From Alphaproteobacteria bacterium (GTDB taxonomy: Bacteria > Pseudomonadota > Alphaproteobacteria > UBA828), in NCBI GenBank assembly GCA_022826345.1, contig JAJDVB010000106.1:62001-126000 (forward strand): a stretch of DNA of 64,000 nucleotides, read 5' to 3'. The position numbers were made by a program, and so were the translations under genes. How positions within the stretch are numbered: the first letter of the stretch is position 1; each line of letters begins with the position of its first letter. The notes under the pieces are model-generated. The model did not search any database and had not been told where the DNA came from. It saw nothing but the letters and a program-made list of their open reading frames with translations. Shown piece after piece: positions 28,699-36,884 of this stretch.

Positions 28699-29493
28699 CT
28701 AGTCGTCCGCAGTCTGATGGTCGCGCGCGGCGTCCATCATGGCGTGGATCATCTTCGGGCGCGGCACGGCAGGCTTGGGATGCGCCACCGGGCTGTGGCT
28801 GTGGCCGAGGCCCAGCACCGTCTCCACCATCTTGAGCGCGAGCGGGCCCGGATTGACCACGGGGACCGGCAGGTTCTCCGAGAGATAGGGCCCGGCCTGC
28901 GAGAGCGTCGTGGAGCCCAGGACTATCACGTCGGCGCCCTTGGCAAGACCCCTTTCGCAGGTCTCCTTCATGATGGGGAATACCTCCGCCTCGCGGCCGG
29001 TGAACAGCGCCCTCAGGTCCGACTTCGCCTCGAACAGCTCGACCGAGGAGCAAAACTGGGAAACCTCGAACTTCTTGAACAGGTTCTTGTAAAAGTTGAG
29101 CCAGGCGTCGGTGTACTGCGGATATGAGGGGTCGGTCTGCGCGATCACGCAGAAGCGGGTGCCGAGGGTGAGCGCGTAGAGGAGCGATGACTTGCCGTTC
29201 GAGACCACGGGGATGTCCAGCACCGCGCGCAGCTCGGCGACGCCGGAATCGCTCAACGTGTTGACCGTGATGGCGTCATAGCCCTCCTCGGCCAGCGCCA
29301 TGCCGGCTTCGAGGATGGCGAACTCCACCAGCATCTCGTCGTGGCGGCCGAGGAAGTGCATCGGCCCCGCCTTCAGCGGCTTGTAATCGAAGGTGACGTT
29401 GCCGGAGAGCTCGACCTGCTCCAATTCGGCACGCCTGTAGTCGAGGCCCTCCTCATCGTACGGAAACGGCACAATCACTGCGGCGCGTGGCAT
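28699..29493 (-). CDS. Asp/Glu racemase superfamily protein lacking both catalytic cysteines
   Basis: This 264-residue protein has the two-domain Asp/Glu/hydantoin racemase fold pattern. The first catalytic position reads TVNTLSDSG, where active racemases have Cys in NCFGDPG-like motifs. The second reads LGSTTLSQAG, where they have LGC. Both cysteines are thus replaced by Thr/Leu and Ser, so the usual two-base racemisation is unlikely. One Cys in QFCSSVELF lies elsewhere. It sits between an epimerase gene and a methyltransferase gene on the same strand. It could be a decarboxylase, an isomerase with another mechanism, or a binding protein. Confidence 0.8.
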   Translation of the reverse strand: MPRAAVIVPFPYDEEGLDYRRAELEQVELSGNVTFDYKPLKAGPMHFLGRHDEMLVEFAILEAGMALAEEGYDAITVNTLSDSGVAELRAVLDIPVVSNGKSSLLYALTLGTRFCVIAQTDPSYPQYTDAWLNFYKNLFKKFEVSQFCSSVELFEAKSDLRALFTGREAEVFPIMKETCERGLAKGADVIVLGSTTLSQAGPYLSENLPVPVVNPGPLALKMVETVLGLGHSHSPVAHPKPAVPRPKMIHAMMDAARDHQTADD

Positions 29494-29540
29494 GGCTTAT
29501 CCTCCCTTTGATCCTTGTCGCTCGTGTGCAGGAACGGGCC

Positions 29541-30461
29541 CTACACCGGGTTCTCGGCGAGCCAGCCGGCGTACTCGCGCACGCCATCGGTGAATGCGAC
29601 CTGCGGTCGCCAGTCCAGGACACGCGCAGCCGCCGAGATGTCGAAGCGTCCGTGGCTCTGGTCCTCGGGGTCGGCGCCCTCGCCGAGCGTGATTTGCGCC
29701 GCCGGCACTGCGGCCCGCACTGAGTCCGCGATCTCGCCGAACTCCAGGCGCTGGCCGCCGGTGATGTTGAACGCGCGCTGCGGCCCAATCTCCTCGGCAT
29801 CGAGGGCCGCGATCACGGCGCTTACCACGTCGTCGATGTACACGTATTGGCGTGTGAAGCCGCGGCCGTAGGGGAGCGTAGTGGCGCGACCCGCCTGCGC
29901 GTCCTTGATCATCTCGCGCACCACGCAGGTGGTGCGCCGGCGTGGCCCGTAGATCCACGAGAAGCGCAGCACGACGGCGTCGAGGCCGGTCTGTACCACG
30001 TAGGCGCGGGTCAGGATGTCGCCGGATGCCTTGGTGGCGCCGTAGATATCGTCTGCTGCGAGTGGTGCGTCCTCGGGCACCGGTTCAAGACCGACGGCGG
30101 TGTGGCCATAGGCAGACGTGGAGGAGCAGAACACCAGGCGCACGCCTCGTTGACGCGCAATCTCCAGCAGATTGGCGGTGCCGGCGACATTGGTCTCGAT
30201 CACCGCACGCGGATTGTCGCGCCCCAGCATGGGGCCCGAGACGGCGCCGCAATGCACGATCGCTTTGATGTCGCCGCTGCAGATGGCGTGCAGCTTGTGA
30301 ACGTCGGTGAGCTCCGCATCGGTGGAGGGGAAGCCCCCGTCCTCCCTGGGCTGGATGCGATCGGTGCCGATCACATCGCGTCCCTCACGCGCGAGCCGTG
30401 AGGCGACGGCAAATCCGATCAGCCCCGCCGATCCGGTTACCACGATTGCTCCCGACGCCAT
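29541..30461 (-). CDS. NAD-dependent epimerase/dehydratase
   Basis: This 306-residue extended short-chain dehydrogenase has the NAD-binding motif VTGSAGLIGFAVA at about residues 8-20, the catalytic YGATK, the Ser-rich SSTSAYG, and the substrate segment RFSWIYGPRRR. The frame is open upstream to 31115, but the ATG at 30461 with GGGAGA 6 bases before it starts the conserved domain. The family acts on nucleotide sugars or related sugar acids; the gene context does not identify the substrate. Confidence 0.92.
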   Translation of the reverse strand: MASGAIVVTGSAGLIGFAVASRLAREGRDVIGTDRIQPREDGGFPSTDAELTDVHKLHAICSGDIKAIVHCGAVSGPMLGRDNPRAVIETNVAGTANLLEIARQRGVRLVFCSSTSAYGHTAVGLEPVPEDAPLAADDIYGATKASGDILTRAYVVQTGLDAVVLRFSWIYGPRRRTTCVVREMIKDAQAGRATTLPYGRGFTRQYVYIDDVVSAVIAALDAEEIGPQRAFNITGGQRLEFGEIADSVRAAVPAAQITLGEGADPEDQSHGRFDISAAARVLDWRPQVAFTDGVREYAGWLAENPV

Positions 30462-30590
30462 GGGTTTCTCCCTGTTTCGCAACGCCGCGCAGGGTGCGGC
30501 GGAGCGGGCGAGCGCGTCAAGCGCGCCGCTCATGCAGGCTTTGGATTGCCTGGCCGAACACATCGCTCTCGCGTGGCGCGGTCGATCGTC

Positions 30591-30596
30591 TACAAT
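30591..30596 (+). promoter_or_regulatory. Candidate -10 element for the TraR/DksA-like gene
   Basis: TACAAT lies 28 bases before the ATG at 30624. No convincing -35 box is 16-18 bases upstream, so this is a weak call. Confidence 0.3.
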
Positions 30597-30623
30597 CGCT
30601 CTTCTGATGTGCCGATACCGCCC

Positions 30624-30968
30624 ATGACCGCCCGTCCCACACGCGATCCGAAGAAGATTCGGCAAATCCTCGAGCAGGAGCGCGCCGAGTTGCTTGCGCT
30701 GAGCGAGGCGGCGGCGGACGAGCGCCGCCCGGTTGCGCTCGATCAGCAGAGCGTCGGCCGCGTTTCGCGCATGGACGCCATGCAAGTGCAGGCGATGGCG
30801 CAGTCTGTGGAGGCGCGCCGCCGCGCGCGGCTGCCCCTCATCGAGGCGGCGCTGCGCCGGCTCGATACCGGAGACTACGGCTACTGCACCGACTGTGGGG
30901 AGCGAATTCCCGCCAAGCGGCTCGCCATCGACCCGACCATCGCCCGCTGCGTCGACTGCGCCGGTTAG
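30624..30968 (+). CDS. TraR/DksA-family C4 zinc-finger protein
   Basis: This 114-residue protein has an N-terminal helical hairpin (KKIRQILEQERAELLALSEA) and the internal LDQQSVGRVSRMDAMQ segment of the short TraR/DksA relatives. It ends in a four-cysteine zinc finger CTDC...CVDC. DksA proteins bind RNA polymerase in the secondary channel. This short version lacks the full-length DksA coiled coil, so it may act on transcription or serve another role. The ATG at 30624 is preferred to 30546 because it begins the conserved part. It overlaps the convergent phzF end by 3 bases. Confidence 0.9.
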   Translation: MTARPTRDPKKIRQILEQERAELLALSEAAADERRPVALDQQSVGRVSRMDAMQVQAMAQSVEARRRARLPLIEAALRRLDTGDYGYCTDCGERIPAKRLAIDPTIARCVDCAG

Positions 30969-31756
30969 CGACCGACCGAAATCGTCGCGTCCATGTAGAG
31001 CACCGCGTGGCCGGCGATCGACACGCGCTCGCCCCGGTCCTCGCACACCATCCGCCCGCCCTGCGCTGAAAGCTGACGCGCAGAGAGCCTCTGTTTGCCG
31101 AGCCGGCCCGCCCAATAGGGTACCAGTGCGGTCTGTACATTGCCGGTGACCGGGTCCTCGGGCACGGCGTTCTTTGGCGCGAAGAAGCGCAGCACATAGT
31201 CCGCGTCGCCCTCGTCTCCCGGCGCGGTCGCCACGACCCCGCGGCGGTCAAGCGTGGTCAGCAGCGCGTGATCGGGGCTGAGTGCCGCGACCTGGGCCGC
31301 GTTCTCGAACACCGCGATCCAGTCCGCACCGGCCAGCACTTCGGCCGGCGCCGCGCCGAGCGCCTTCGCCAGCAGCGGTGGGGGAGTCGCCGGGCTCGCG
31401 GGCTGGGCCGGGAAGTCCATGACCAGCTCTGCGCCCTCGCGGGTGACCGTGAGCCGTCCGCTCAGCGTTTCGAAAGAGACGCTGTCCATCCCCGGCTTAA
31501 GTTCCTCGAACACGACGAAGGCGGCCGCGAGGGTGGCGTGGCCGCAGAGATCGACCTCGACGTTGGGGGTGAACCAGCGCAGGCGATAACCCTCGCCCTC
31601 CGGCACCAGGAATGCGGTCTCCGAGAGATTGTTCTCGGCCGCGATCGCTTGCATCGTCGTCTCGTCTAGCCAGGCGTCGAGGGGACAGACCGCGGCCGGG
31701 TTTCCGCCCAGCACCCGGTCGGTGAAGGTATCGACCTGAAGCAGTCTGATCGTCAT
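30965..31756 (-). CDS. PhzF-family isomerase/epimerase
   Basis: This 263-residue protein belongs to the PhzF / diaminopimelate-epimerase-like fold. It has VDTFTDRVLGGNPAAVC at the N-terminus, ENNLSETAFLV with the conserved catalytic Glu region, WFTPNVEVDLCGHATLAAA, and EDPVTGNVQTALVPYW. The ATG at 31756 follows GGAGGGAAAGCGA and lies 20 bases after the EamA gene, suggesting an operon. PhzF itself acts in phenazine synthesis, but no other phenazine genes are present, so the substrate is unknown. Confidence 0.92.
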   Translation of the reverse strand: MTIRLLQVDTFTDRVLGGNPAAVCPLDAWLDETTMQAIAAENNLSETAFLVPEGEGYRLRWFTPNVEVDLCGHATLAAAFVVFEELKPGMDSVSFETLSGRLTVTREGAELVMDFPAQPASPATPPPLLAKALGAAPAEVLAGADWIAVFENAAQVAALSPDHALLTTLDRRGVVATAPGDEGDADYVLRFFAPKNAVPEDPVTGNVQTALVPYWAGRLGKQRLSARQLSAQGGRMVCEDRGERVSIAGHAVLYMDATISVGR

Positions 31757-31776
31757 TCGCTTTCCCTCCACGCGCC

Positions 31777-32718
31777 CTACGCGCGGGCGCGGCGCTTCGA
31801 CCAGGTGAGCACGGCGAGGCCCGCCATGAGCAGTGCGGCCGCGATCCATGCGGAGCTGCTCAGACGCTCGCCGAAGATCAGCGCCCCCCAGCCCGGCCCC
31901 GTCAGCACGATGATATAGCCGAACTGGGAGAGGAAGAGCGGGCCGCCCATCCTGAGAACCTCGAATATCAGGTACCAGACCAGAGCCGTGATTCCCGTCG
32001 CGCCTAGGATCGCAAGGTCGCCGGCGAGCAGCGGGCCGGGGAAGAGGTAAGTCTCGCCCGTGCCGAGCATCACGGGGATCAGCACGATGGCGCCACCCAT
32101 CTGGATGCCGCATGCCAGCCCCAGCGAATGCGCCTTGGGCGGCCACAGGATGGCGCCCGCGATGTTGAAGGCGGCAAAGCACACCGGGGCTACCAGAGCC
32201 AGCAGCAGCCAGCTCACCTCCGCGAAAGTCGGCAGCGTGATGCCCGGCACCACCAGGATCAGAATTCCGGCAAGCCCGAGCGCCACGCCGCCGGTGCTGA
32301 GCCACCGGAAGCGCTCCATGCGGAGCGTCATCGCCATCAGGTAGGTGCAGGTGGGCGAGAGGCACGTGACCATGACCACGAGGCTCGCCGGCAGCTCGGG
32401 CGCCACATGGGCGAGCACTGACACGGGGATCGAGATGCCCAGTGCGCCGGCGACGAAATAGAGCCGCAGATGAGCCCGGTCGAGGCCCACTGGCGTGCGG
32501 GTCGCAAGGCAGGCGAGCCAGAGGATCAATCCGGCGCCGAAGGTGTGCCAGAACACGTAGGCGAGCCCCGGCACGCCATTGGTCGTCGCGACCTTGTTGA
32601 TCGAGAACAGCAGGCCATACAGCGAGCCCGCAACCAACAGGTAGACGACCGCGAGCACGCCCACCCTGGGCGCCTTGGGCTCGGCGGCGCCGGCCCGCGC
32701 GTCACCCGCGTCGGTCAT
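31777..32718 (-). CDS. EamA/DMT-family inner-membrane transporter
   Basis: This 313-residue protein is hydrophobic throughout with about ten predicted membrane helices in two EamA repeats, typical for the drug/metabolite transporter superfamily. It opens with a short polar segment followed by VLAVVYLLVAGSLYGLLFSI. Members export amino acids, sugars or small metabolites. It is upstream of phzF in the same direction. The cargo is unknown. Confidence 0.92.
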   Translation of the reverse strand: MTDAGDARAGAAEPKAPRVGVLAVVYLLVAGSLYGLLFSINKVATTNGVPGLAYVFWHTFGAGLILWLACLATRTPVGLDRAHLRLYFVAGALGISIPVSVLAHVAPELPASLVVMVTCLSPTCTYLMAMTLRMERFRWLSTGGVALGLAGILILVVPGITLPTFAEVSWLLLALVAPVCFAAFNIAGAILWPPKAHSLGLACGIQMGGAIVLIPVMLGTGETYLFPGPLLAGDLAILGATGITALVWYLIFEVLRMGGPLFLSQFGYIIVLTGPGWGALIFGERLSSSAWIAAALLMAGLAVLTWSKRRARA

Positions 32719-32794
32719 GGAATGGGGACTGAGGAGCCGGTGCCTTACGCCCCAGCCGCTGGCTCCGGCCGGTGCGTTCCGTCGGTGACGGCTG

Positions 32795-33277
32795 CTACCA
32801 CTTCGCGTGCTTGTAGCGTTCGGCCCAGTCCACGCCCTGCCAGGTCATCTGCGAATCGGGCTTCAGGAAGATAAGCCAGCGGGGCTCGACCAGCGTCGGC
32901 TCCAGGTACTTCGGCCCGTTCTCGCCGAGATAGCGCAGCGACATCTCGGTCGCGACCTCGACCCACTTGCCGCCGGTGTTGGGCTCCTCGACGATCTCGG
33001 CCTTCCCCTTGGCCATCACCTTCTGCATCGTCTCCCAGATGTCGACGCAGATGTGGACCCGCGGGTCCCGCTGGATGTGTTTGGCCCAGACCGAGCGCGC
33101 GCGGGGGACGACGTAGTAGCCACTGTCGCGGTACTGGTACCAGAGCGGCACGATATAGGGCCAGCCTTCCTCGTCCAGGCAGGCGAGCCGGCAGAGGTGC
33201 GGCCCCTTCAAGAATTCATCGACCTCTTCCTCGGTCATACCGCCGACTTTGCCGCGCCACGAGTCGTCATCCGCCAT
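32795..33277 (-). CDS. Pyridoxamine-5'-phosphate-oxidase-like split-barrel flavoprotein
   Basis: This 160-residue protein has the flavin/deazaflavin split-barrel pattern: MTEEEVDEFLKGPHLCRLACLDEEGWPYIVPLWYQY followed by a VVPRARSVWAKHIQRDPRVHICVD segment. These proteins bind FMN, F420 or haem. It lies divergently from an F420 gene cluster starting at 33411, so an F420-dependent reductase (FDOR) is plausible; FMN binding is the alternative. Confidence 0.8.
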   Translation of the reverse strand: MADDDSWRGKVGGMTEEEVDEFLKGPHLCRLACLDEEGWPYIVPLWYQYRDSGYYVVPRARSVWAKHIQRDPRVHICVDIWETMQKVMAKGKAEIVEEPNTGGKWVEVATEMSLRYLGENGPKYLEPTLVEPRWLIFLKPDSQMTWQGVDWAERYKHAKW

Positions 33278-33410
33278 CTTGTCTCTCCCTTATCCGGCTG
33301 GTACGCGGCCACTCCGCCGAGGCCCGACGATGCCGCACTGACAGGGCATGATAGCATGGTACGTCGCGGCCGTGCCGGCCGCGCGCAACCGTGAGCGAGG
33401 GAGGCCCCGA

Positions 33411-34277
33411 ATGCAGCTTGGTGTCGTTTTTCCACAGACCGAGATCGGCAACGATCCCGCAGTCGTGCGCGACTACGGGCAGGCCGCCGAGGCATTGGGG
33501 TACGAGCACGTCCTCGCCTTCGACCACGTGCTCGGCGGCAACGCCGCCACGCACGACCTCAGGGGCCCCTACAAGCACACCGACGCATTCCACGAGCCCT
33601 TCGTGCTGTTCGGCTTTCTCGCCGCAGTTACGCAGCGGCTCGAATTCGTCACCGGCATCATCATCCTGCCGCAGCGCCAGGCCGCGCTGGTGGCGAAGCA
33701 GGCGGCTGCGCTCGACGTGCTCTGCGAAGGCAGGCTCCGGCTCGGCGTGGCCATCGGCTGGAACCACGTGGAATACGAAGCCCTCGGCATGGATTTCGGC
33801 GACCGCGCGCGGCGCATCGAGGAGCAGATCGAGGTCATGCGCCTGCTCTGGACCAAGGAGCTGATTACCTTCGAGGGTCGGGACCACCGCATCACCGATG
33901 CCGGACTGAACCCGCTGCCGGTTCAGCGTCCCATCCCCATCTGGTTCGGCGGCCATGCCGATGCCGTGCTCAGGCGCACCGCCCGGATCGGCGACGGCTG
34001 GTTCCCGCTCTTCGCGCCGGACGACGAAGGCGCGGCCGAGGTCGAGAAGTTCCGGGGCTACATCCGCGAGGCGGGCCGCGACCCGGCAGAGGTGGGGATC
34101 GAGACCTGGCTCGATGTGCTGGACAAGACGCCCGAGCAGTGGCGGGCGCACGCCGCGGGCTGGAAGGAGCTCGGCGCCACGCACTATTCGGTCAACACGA
34201 TGGGCTCGGGTCTCGCCACGCCGCAAGCTCATATCGAGAGCATCGAGCGGATCAAGGACGCGCTCGCGGATATCTGA
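33411..34277 (+). CDS. LLM-class F420-dependent oxidoreductase
   Basis: This 288-residue luciferase-like monooxygenase-family protein opens MQLGVVFPQTEIGNDPAVVRDYGQAAEALGYEHV. It has the FVTGIIILPQRQAALVAKQAAALDVLCEGR and GVAIGWNHVEYEALGMDF segments typical of the F420-using branch of the family. The ATG at 33411 follows GAGGCCCCGA and is preferred to 33348. It begins a run with a PPOX protein, cofE and cofD, which supports F420 as the cofactor. The substrate is unknown. Confidence 0.9.
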   Translation: MQLGVVFPQTEIGNDPAVVRDYGQAAEALGYEHVLAFDHVLGGNAATHDLRGPYKHTDAFHEPFVLFGFLAAVTQRLEFVTGIIILPQRQAALVAKQAAALDVLCEGRLRLGVAIGWNHVEYEALGMDFGDRARRIEEQIEVMRLLWTKELITFEGRDHRITDAGLNPLPVQRPIPIWFGGHADAVLRRTARIGDGWFPLFAPDDEGAAEVEKFRGYIREAGRDPAEVGIETWLDVLDKTPEQWRAHAAGWKELGATHYSVNTMGSGLATPQAHIESIERIKDALADI

Positions 34278-34295
34278 GCCCGGCGGAATCGCGCC

Positions 34296-34742
34296 ATGGA
34301 CGAGGGCAGGGGGGCCGTCCTCGCAGAGGACGAGCGTGCCTTTCTGGCAGGCCGGCGCGTCGCGCACCTGGCGACGGCGGACGGGGCGGGTATCCCCAAT
34401 GTCGGGCCGGTGTGCTTTACCCTTGCGGGCGACACCGTCTACATGTCGATCGATCGCAAACCCAAGAGCGGGCGGCCGCTCAAGCGCCTCCGCAACATCG
34501 CCGAGAACCCACACGTCACCCTGACCGCCGATCACTACGACGATGACGACTGGACGAAGCTCCGCTGGGTCATGGTGCGCGGCCGCGCGGAGATACTGGA
34601 AAGCGGCGCCGAGCACGACGAGGCGCAGGCGCTTCTCCGCGCCAAGTATCGGCAATATCGCGCGATGGATCTGGCGCCGCTCCCGGTGATCGCCATACGC
34701 ATCGAGCGCGCGACGAGTTGGAGCGGGGCCGGCACGCGATGA
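34296..34742 (+). CDS. PPOX-class F420-dependent oxidoreductase-like protein
   Basis: This 148-residue split-barrel protein has LAGRRVAHLATADGAGIPNVGPVCFTLAGDTVYMSID and ends in a short RATSWSGAG segment. It resembles a small PPOX family that occurs beside F420 genes. It lies 18 bases after the LLM gene and overlaps cofE by 4 bases (ATGA at 34739). Whether it binds F420 or flavin needs testing, but the neighbours favour F420. Confidence 0.82.
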   Translation: MDEGRGAVLAEDERAFLAGRRVAHLATADGAGIPNVGPVCFTLAGDTVYMSIDRKPKSGRPLKRLRNIAENPHVTLTADHYDDDDWTKLRWVMVRGRAEILESGAEHDEAQALLRAKYRQYRAMDLAPLPVIAIRIERATSWSGAGTR

Positions 34743-35524
34743 CCCTGCGCCCGGCGCGCCCCCGCGCTCTCTCCCTCTTCGCGCTGCCGGGCATCCCCAT
34801 GGTCCAGCCCGGCGACGATCTCGCGGCCCTGATCGCAGACGGTTTGGAGCGTGCCGGCGAGGCTGCGGCCGACGGCGATGTCCTGGTGGTCGCCCAGAAG
34901 ATCGTGTCCAAGAGCGAGGGGCGCTACGCCAACCTGGCCACGGTCGATCCCGGCGGGGAGGCGCGAGAGCTTGCCGCGCTGACGGACAAGGACCCGCGCA
35001 TGGTCGAGCTCATCCTGAGCGAGTCGCGGCGGGTGGTGCGTCACCGCCCCGGCGTGATCATCGTGGAGCACCGGCTGGGTTTCGTCATGGCGAACGCGGG
35101 CATCGACAACTCCAACGTGGAGCCGGCGGGCATGGACGAGCGGGTGCTGCTGCTGCCCCGCGATCCCGACGGCAGCGCACGGCGCCTGCGCGAGGGGCTG
35201 CGGGCGAGGCTCGGGGTCGATTGCGCCGTGATCGTGAACGACAGCGTCGGCCGCGCCTGGCGAGTGGGCACCGTGGGCCTCGCGCTGGGTGCTGCCGGCC
35301 TGCCGTCCCTGCTCGACCTGCGGGGGCGCGACGATCTCTTCGGCCGCCCGCTCGAAGTGACTCAGGTGGGGCTGGCGGACGAGCTCGCCGCCGCCGCCTC
35401 GCTGCTTCAGGGCGAGGCCGACGAAGGCATGCCCGTGGTGGTGGTGCGCGGGCTCGCCGCCGCCGGTCCGGGCAACGACGGCGCCGCCCTCATCCGCGCC
35501 GAGGCCGATGACCTCTTCCGCTAG
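34739..35524 (+). CDS. cofE: Coenzyme F420-0:L-glutamate ligase CofE
   Basis: CofE adds glutamate residues to F420-0 using GTP. This 261-residue protein has the family segments VLVVAQKIVSKSEGRYANL, RVVRHRPGVIIVEHRLGFVMANAGIDNSNV and VIVNDSVGRAWRVGTVG. The start at 34739 overlaps the previous stop and is preferred to 34718. It is a stand-alone ligase without the C-terminal FMN-reductase domain that some FbiB proteins carry. It overlaps cofD by 17 bases. Confidence 0.95.
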   Translation: MTLRPARPRALSLFALPGIPMVQPGDDLAALIADGLERAGEAAADGDVLVVAQKIVSKSEGRYANLATVDPGGEARELAALTDKDPRMVELILSESRRVVRHRPGVIIVEHRLGFVMANAGIDNSNVEPAGMDERVLLLPRDPDGSARRLREGLRARLGVDCAVIVNDSVGRAWRVGTVGLALGAAGLPSLLDLRGRDDLFGRPLEVTQVGLADELAAAASLLQGEADEGMPVVVVRGLAAAGPGNDGAALIRAEADDLFR

Positions 35525-36479
35525 CGTCAGCTACGTGGCGCTCTCGGGCGGCGTCGGCGGCGCCAAGCTCGCGCTCGGGTTTTGCGACGTGCTGGAGGAC
35601 CCCGGCCGGCTCACGGTCGTCGCCAACACCGGCGACGACTTCGAGCATCTCGGGCTTAGGGTCTGCCCCGATCTCGACACGCTCACCTATACGCTTGCCG
35701 GGCTCGCGAACCCGGAGACCGGCTGGGGGCGGGCGGGGGAGAGCGGCGCCTTCATGGAGGCTCTCGCGGCGCTCGGCGGCGAGACCTGGTTCTTCCTCGG
35801 CGACAAGGACCTCGCCATCCACGTGGAGCGCACGCGGCGGCTGCGGGCCGGCGAGAGCCTGAGCGCGGTCACGACTGACCTGTGCGCGAGGCTCGACATC
35901 CGGGCACGCATCGTGCCGATGAGCGACGATCCCGTGCCGACCGTCGTCGAGACGGAAGAAGGCCCGCTTGCCTTCCAGCACTATTTCGTGCGCGAGCGCT
36001 GCCGCCCCCGCGTGCTGGGCTTCCGCCACGAAGGGGCGGAGCAGGCGCGGGCCTCCTCAGGCTTTCTCGACGCGCTGGCGGCGCCCGATCTCGGCGCCGT
36101 CATCGTCTGCCCGTCGAACCCCTACATCAGCATCGATCCGATCCTGGCGGTCCCCGGTGTGCGCGCCGCACTCGAGACCTGCCAAGCGCCGGTGATCGCG
36201 GTCTCCCCGATCGTCGGAGGTGAGGCGGTCAAGGGACCCACGGCCAAGATGATGGCGGAGCGCGGCATCGCGCCGAGCGCCGCCGCCATCGCCGGGCACT
36301 ATGCCGGTCTAGTCGACGGCTTCGTGCTCGACGAGGCCGACCGGACCGAGGCGGCGGGGATCGCCGCCGCCGGCGTCGCGGTCGAGGTCACGGCCACGAT
36401 GATGACCGCGCGCGAGGAGAAGCAGGACCTCGCCCGCGCGGTGCTCGACTTCGCCGCGCGGCTCGGCGTATCCGCGTAG
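35508..36479 (+). CDS. cofD: 2-phospho-L-lactate transferase CofD
   Basis: CofD joins the 2-phospholactyl (or phosphoenolpyruvyl / 3-phosphoglyceryl) moiety to the deazaflavin FO. The 323-residue protein has the family N-terminus YVALSGGVGGAKLALGF, the VVANTGDDFEHLGLRV segment, and a C-terminal GPTAKMMAERG motif. The overlap with cofE implies coupled synthesis. The guanylyltransferase cofC and the FO synthase genes are not in the window, so those steps must be encoded elsewhere. Confidence 0.96.
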   Translation: MTSSASVSYVALSGGVGGAKLALGFCDVLEDPGRLTVVANTGDDFEHLGLRVCPDLDTLTYTLAGLANPETGWGRAGESGAFMEALAALGGETWFFLGDKDLAIHVERTRRLRAGESLSAVTTDLCARLDIRARIVPMSDDPVPTVVETEEGPLAFQHYFVRERCRPRVLGFRHEGAEQARASSGFLDALAAPDLGAVIVCPSNPYISIDPILAVPGVRAALETCQAPVIAVSPIVGGEAVKGPTAKMMAERGIAPSAAAIAGHYAGLVDGFVLDEADRTEAAGIAAAGVAVEVTATMMTAREEKQDLARAVLDFAARLGVSA

Positions 36480-36630
36480 ACCGGACCATGGTGCGGTGCA
36501 CGGCGCCTCCCGCGCGTGCCAGCATCGCGCCATGAAGAGCACGCGCGAAGCGGCCGCGGCAGGCGGAGGCATGAGCGGCCGGTGCACTCCGACCGGGCGG
36601 CCGGCGCCCGACCCACTCCGTGCCGCATCG

Positions 36631-36802
36631 TCCCGCCGAATCCCACTTTGTCCCGGCGAATCCCACCTTGTCCCGGCGAATCTCACCTTGTCCCAGCGAA
36701 TCTCACTTTGTCCCGGCAAATCCCGCTTATCCCGGCGAATCCCGCTTATCCCGGCAGATCCCACTTATCCCGGCGAATCCCGCTTATCCCGGCGAATCCC
36801 AC
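36631..36802. repeat. Nine-unit tandem repeat of a 19-20-base unit
   Basis: The unit TCCCGGCGAATCCCACTTTG repeats head to tail between cofD and the ABC transporter genes. The first five units are 20 bases long; units six to eight are 19 bases long because the third-codon-like T before CCCGG is lost, and the ninth is partial. Substitutions cluster at a few positions (C/T at GAATC(C/T)C, C/T at CAC(C/T)TTG, and A/G in CCCACTT versus CCCGCTT). It lies in a non-coding gap of about 405 bases. There are no unique spacers, so it is not a CRISPR array. Confidence 0.9.
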
Positions 36803-36884
36803 ATGAATTGCTCGGGGCGCCACTTGCGTCGTGCGCCTGCGCACGCGGCCGTGCTCGCGCTCGCGGACGCTTCGATGCAGCGCG

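Noticed and set aside
36309..36764. Minus-strand frame coding a periodic peptide across the tandem repeat
   Set aside because: The periodicity comes from the 19-20-base repeat; there is no ribosome-binding site and the unit length change disrupts the reading phase.
36631..36802. CRISPR array
   Set aside because: The units abut directly with no spacers and no cas genes are nearby.
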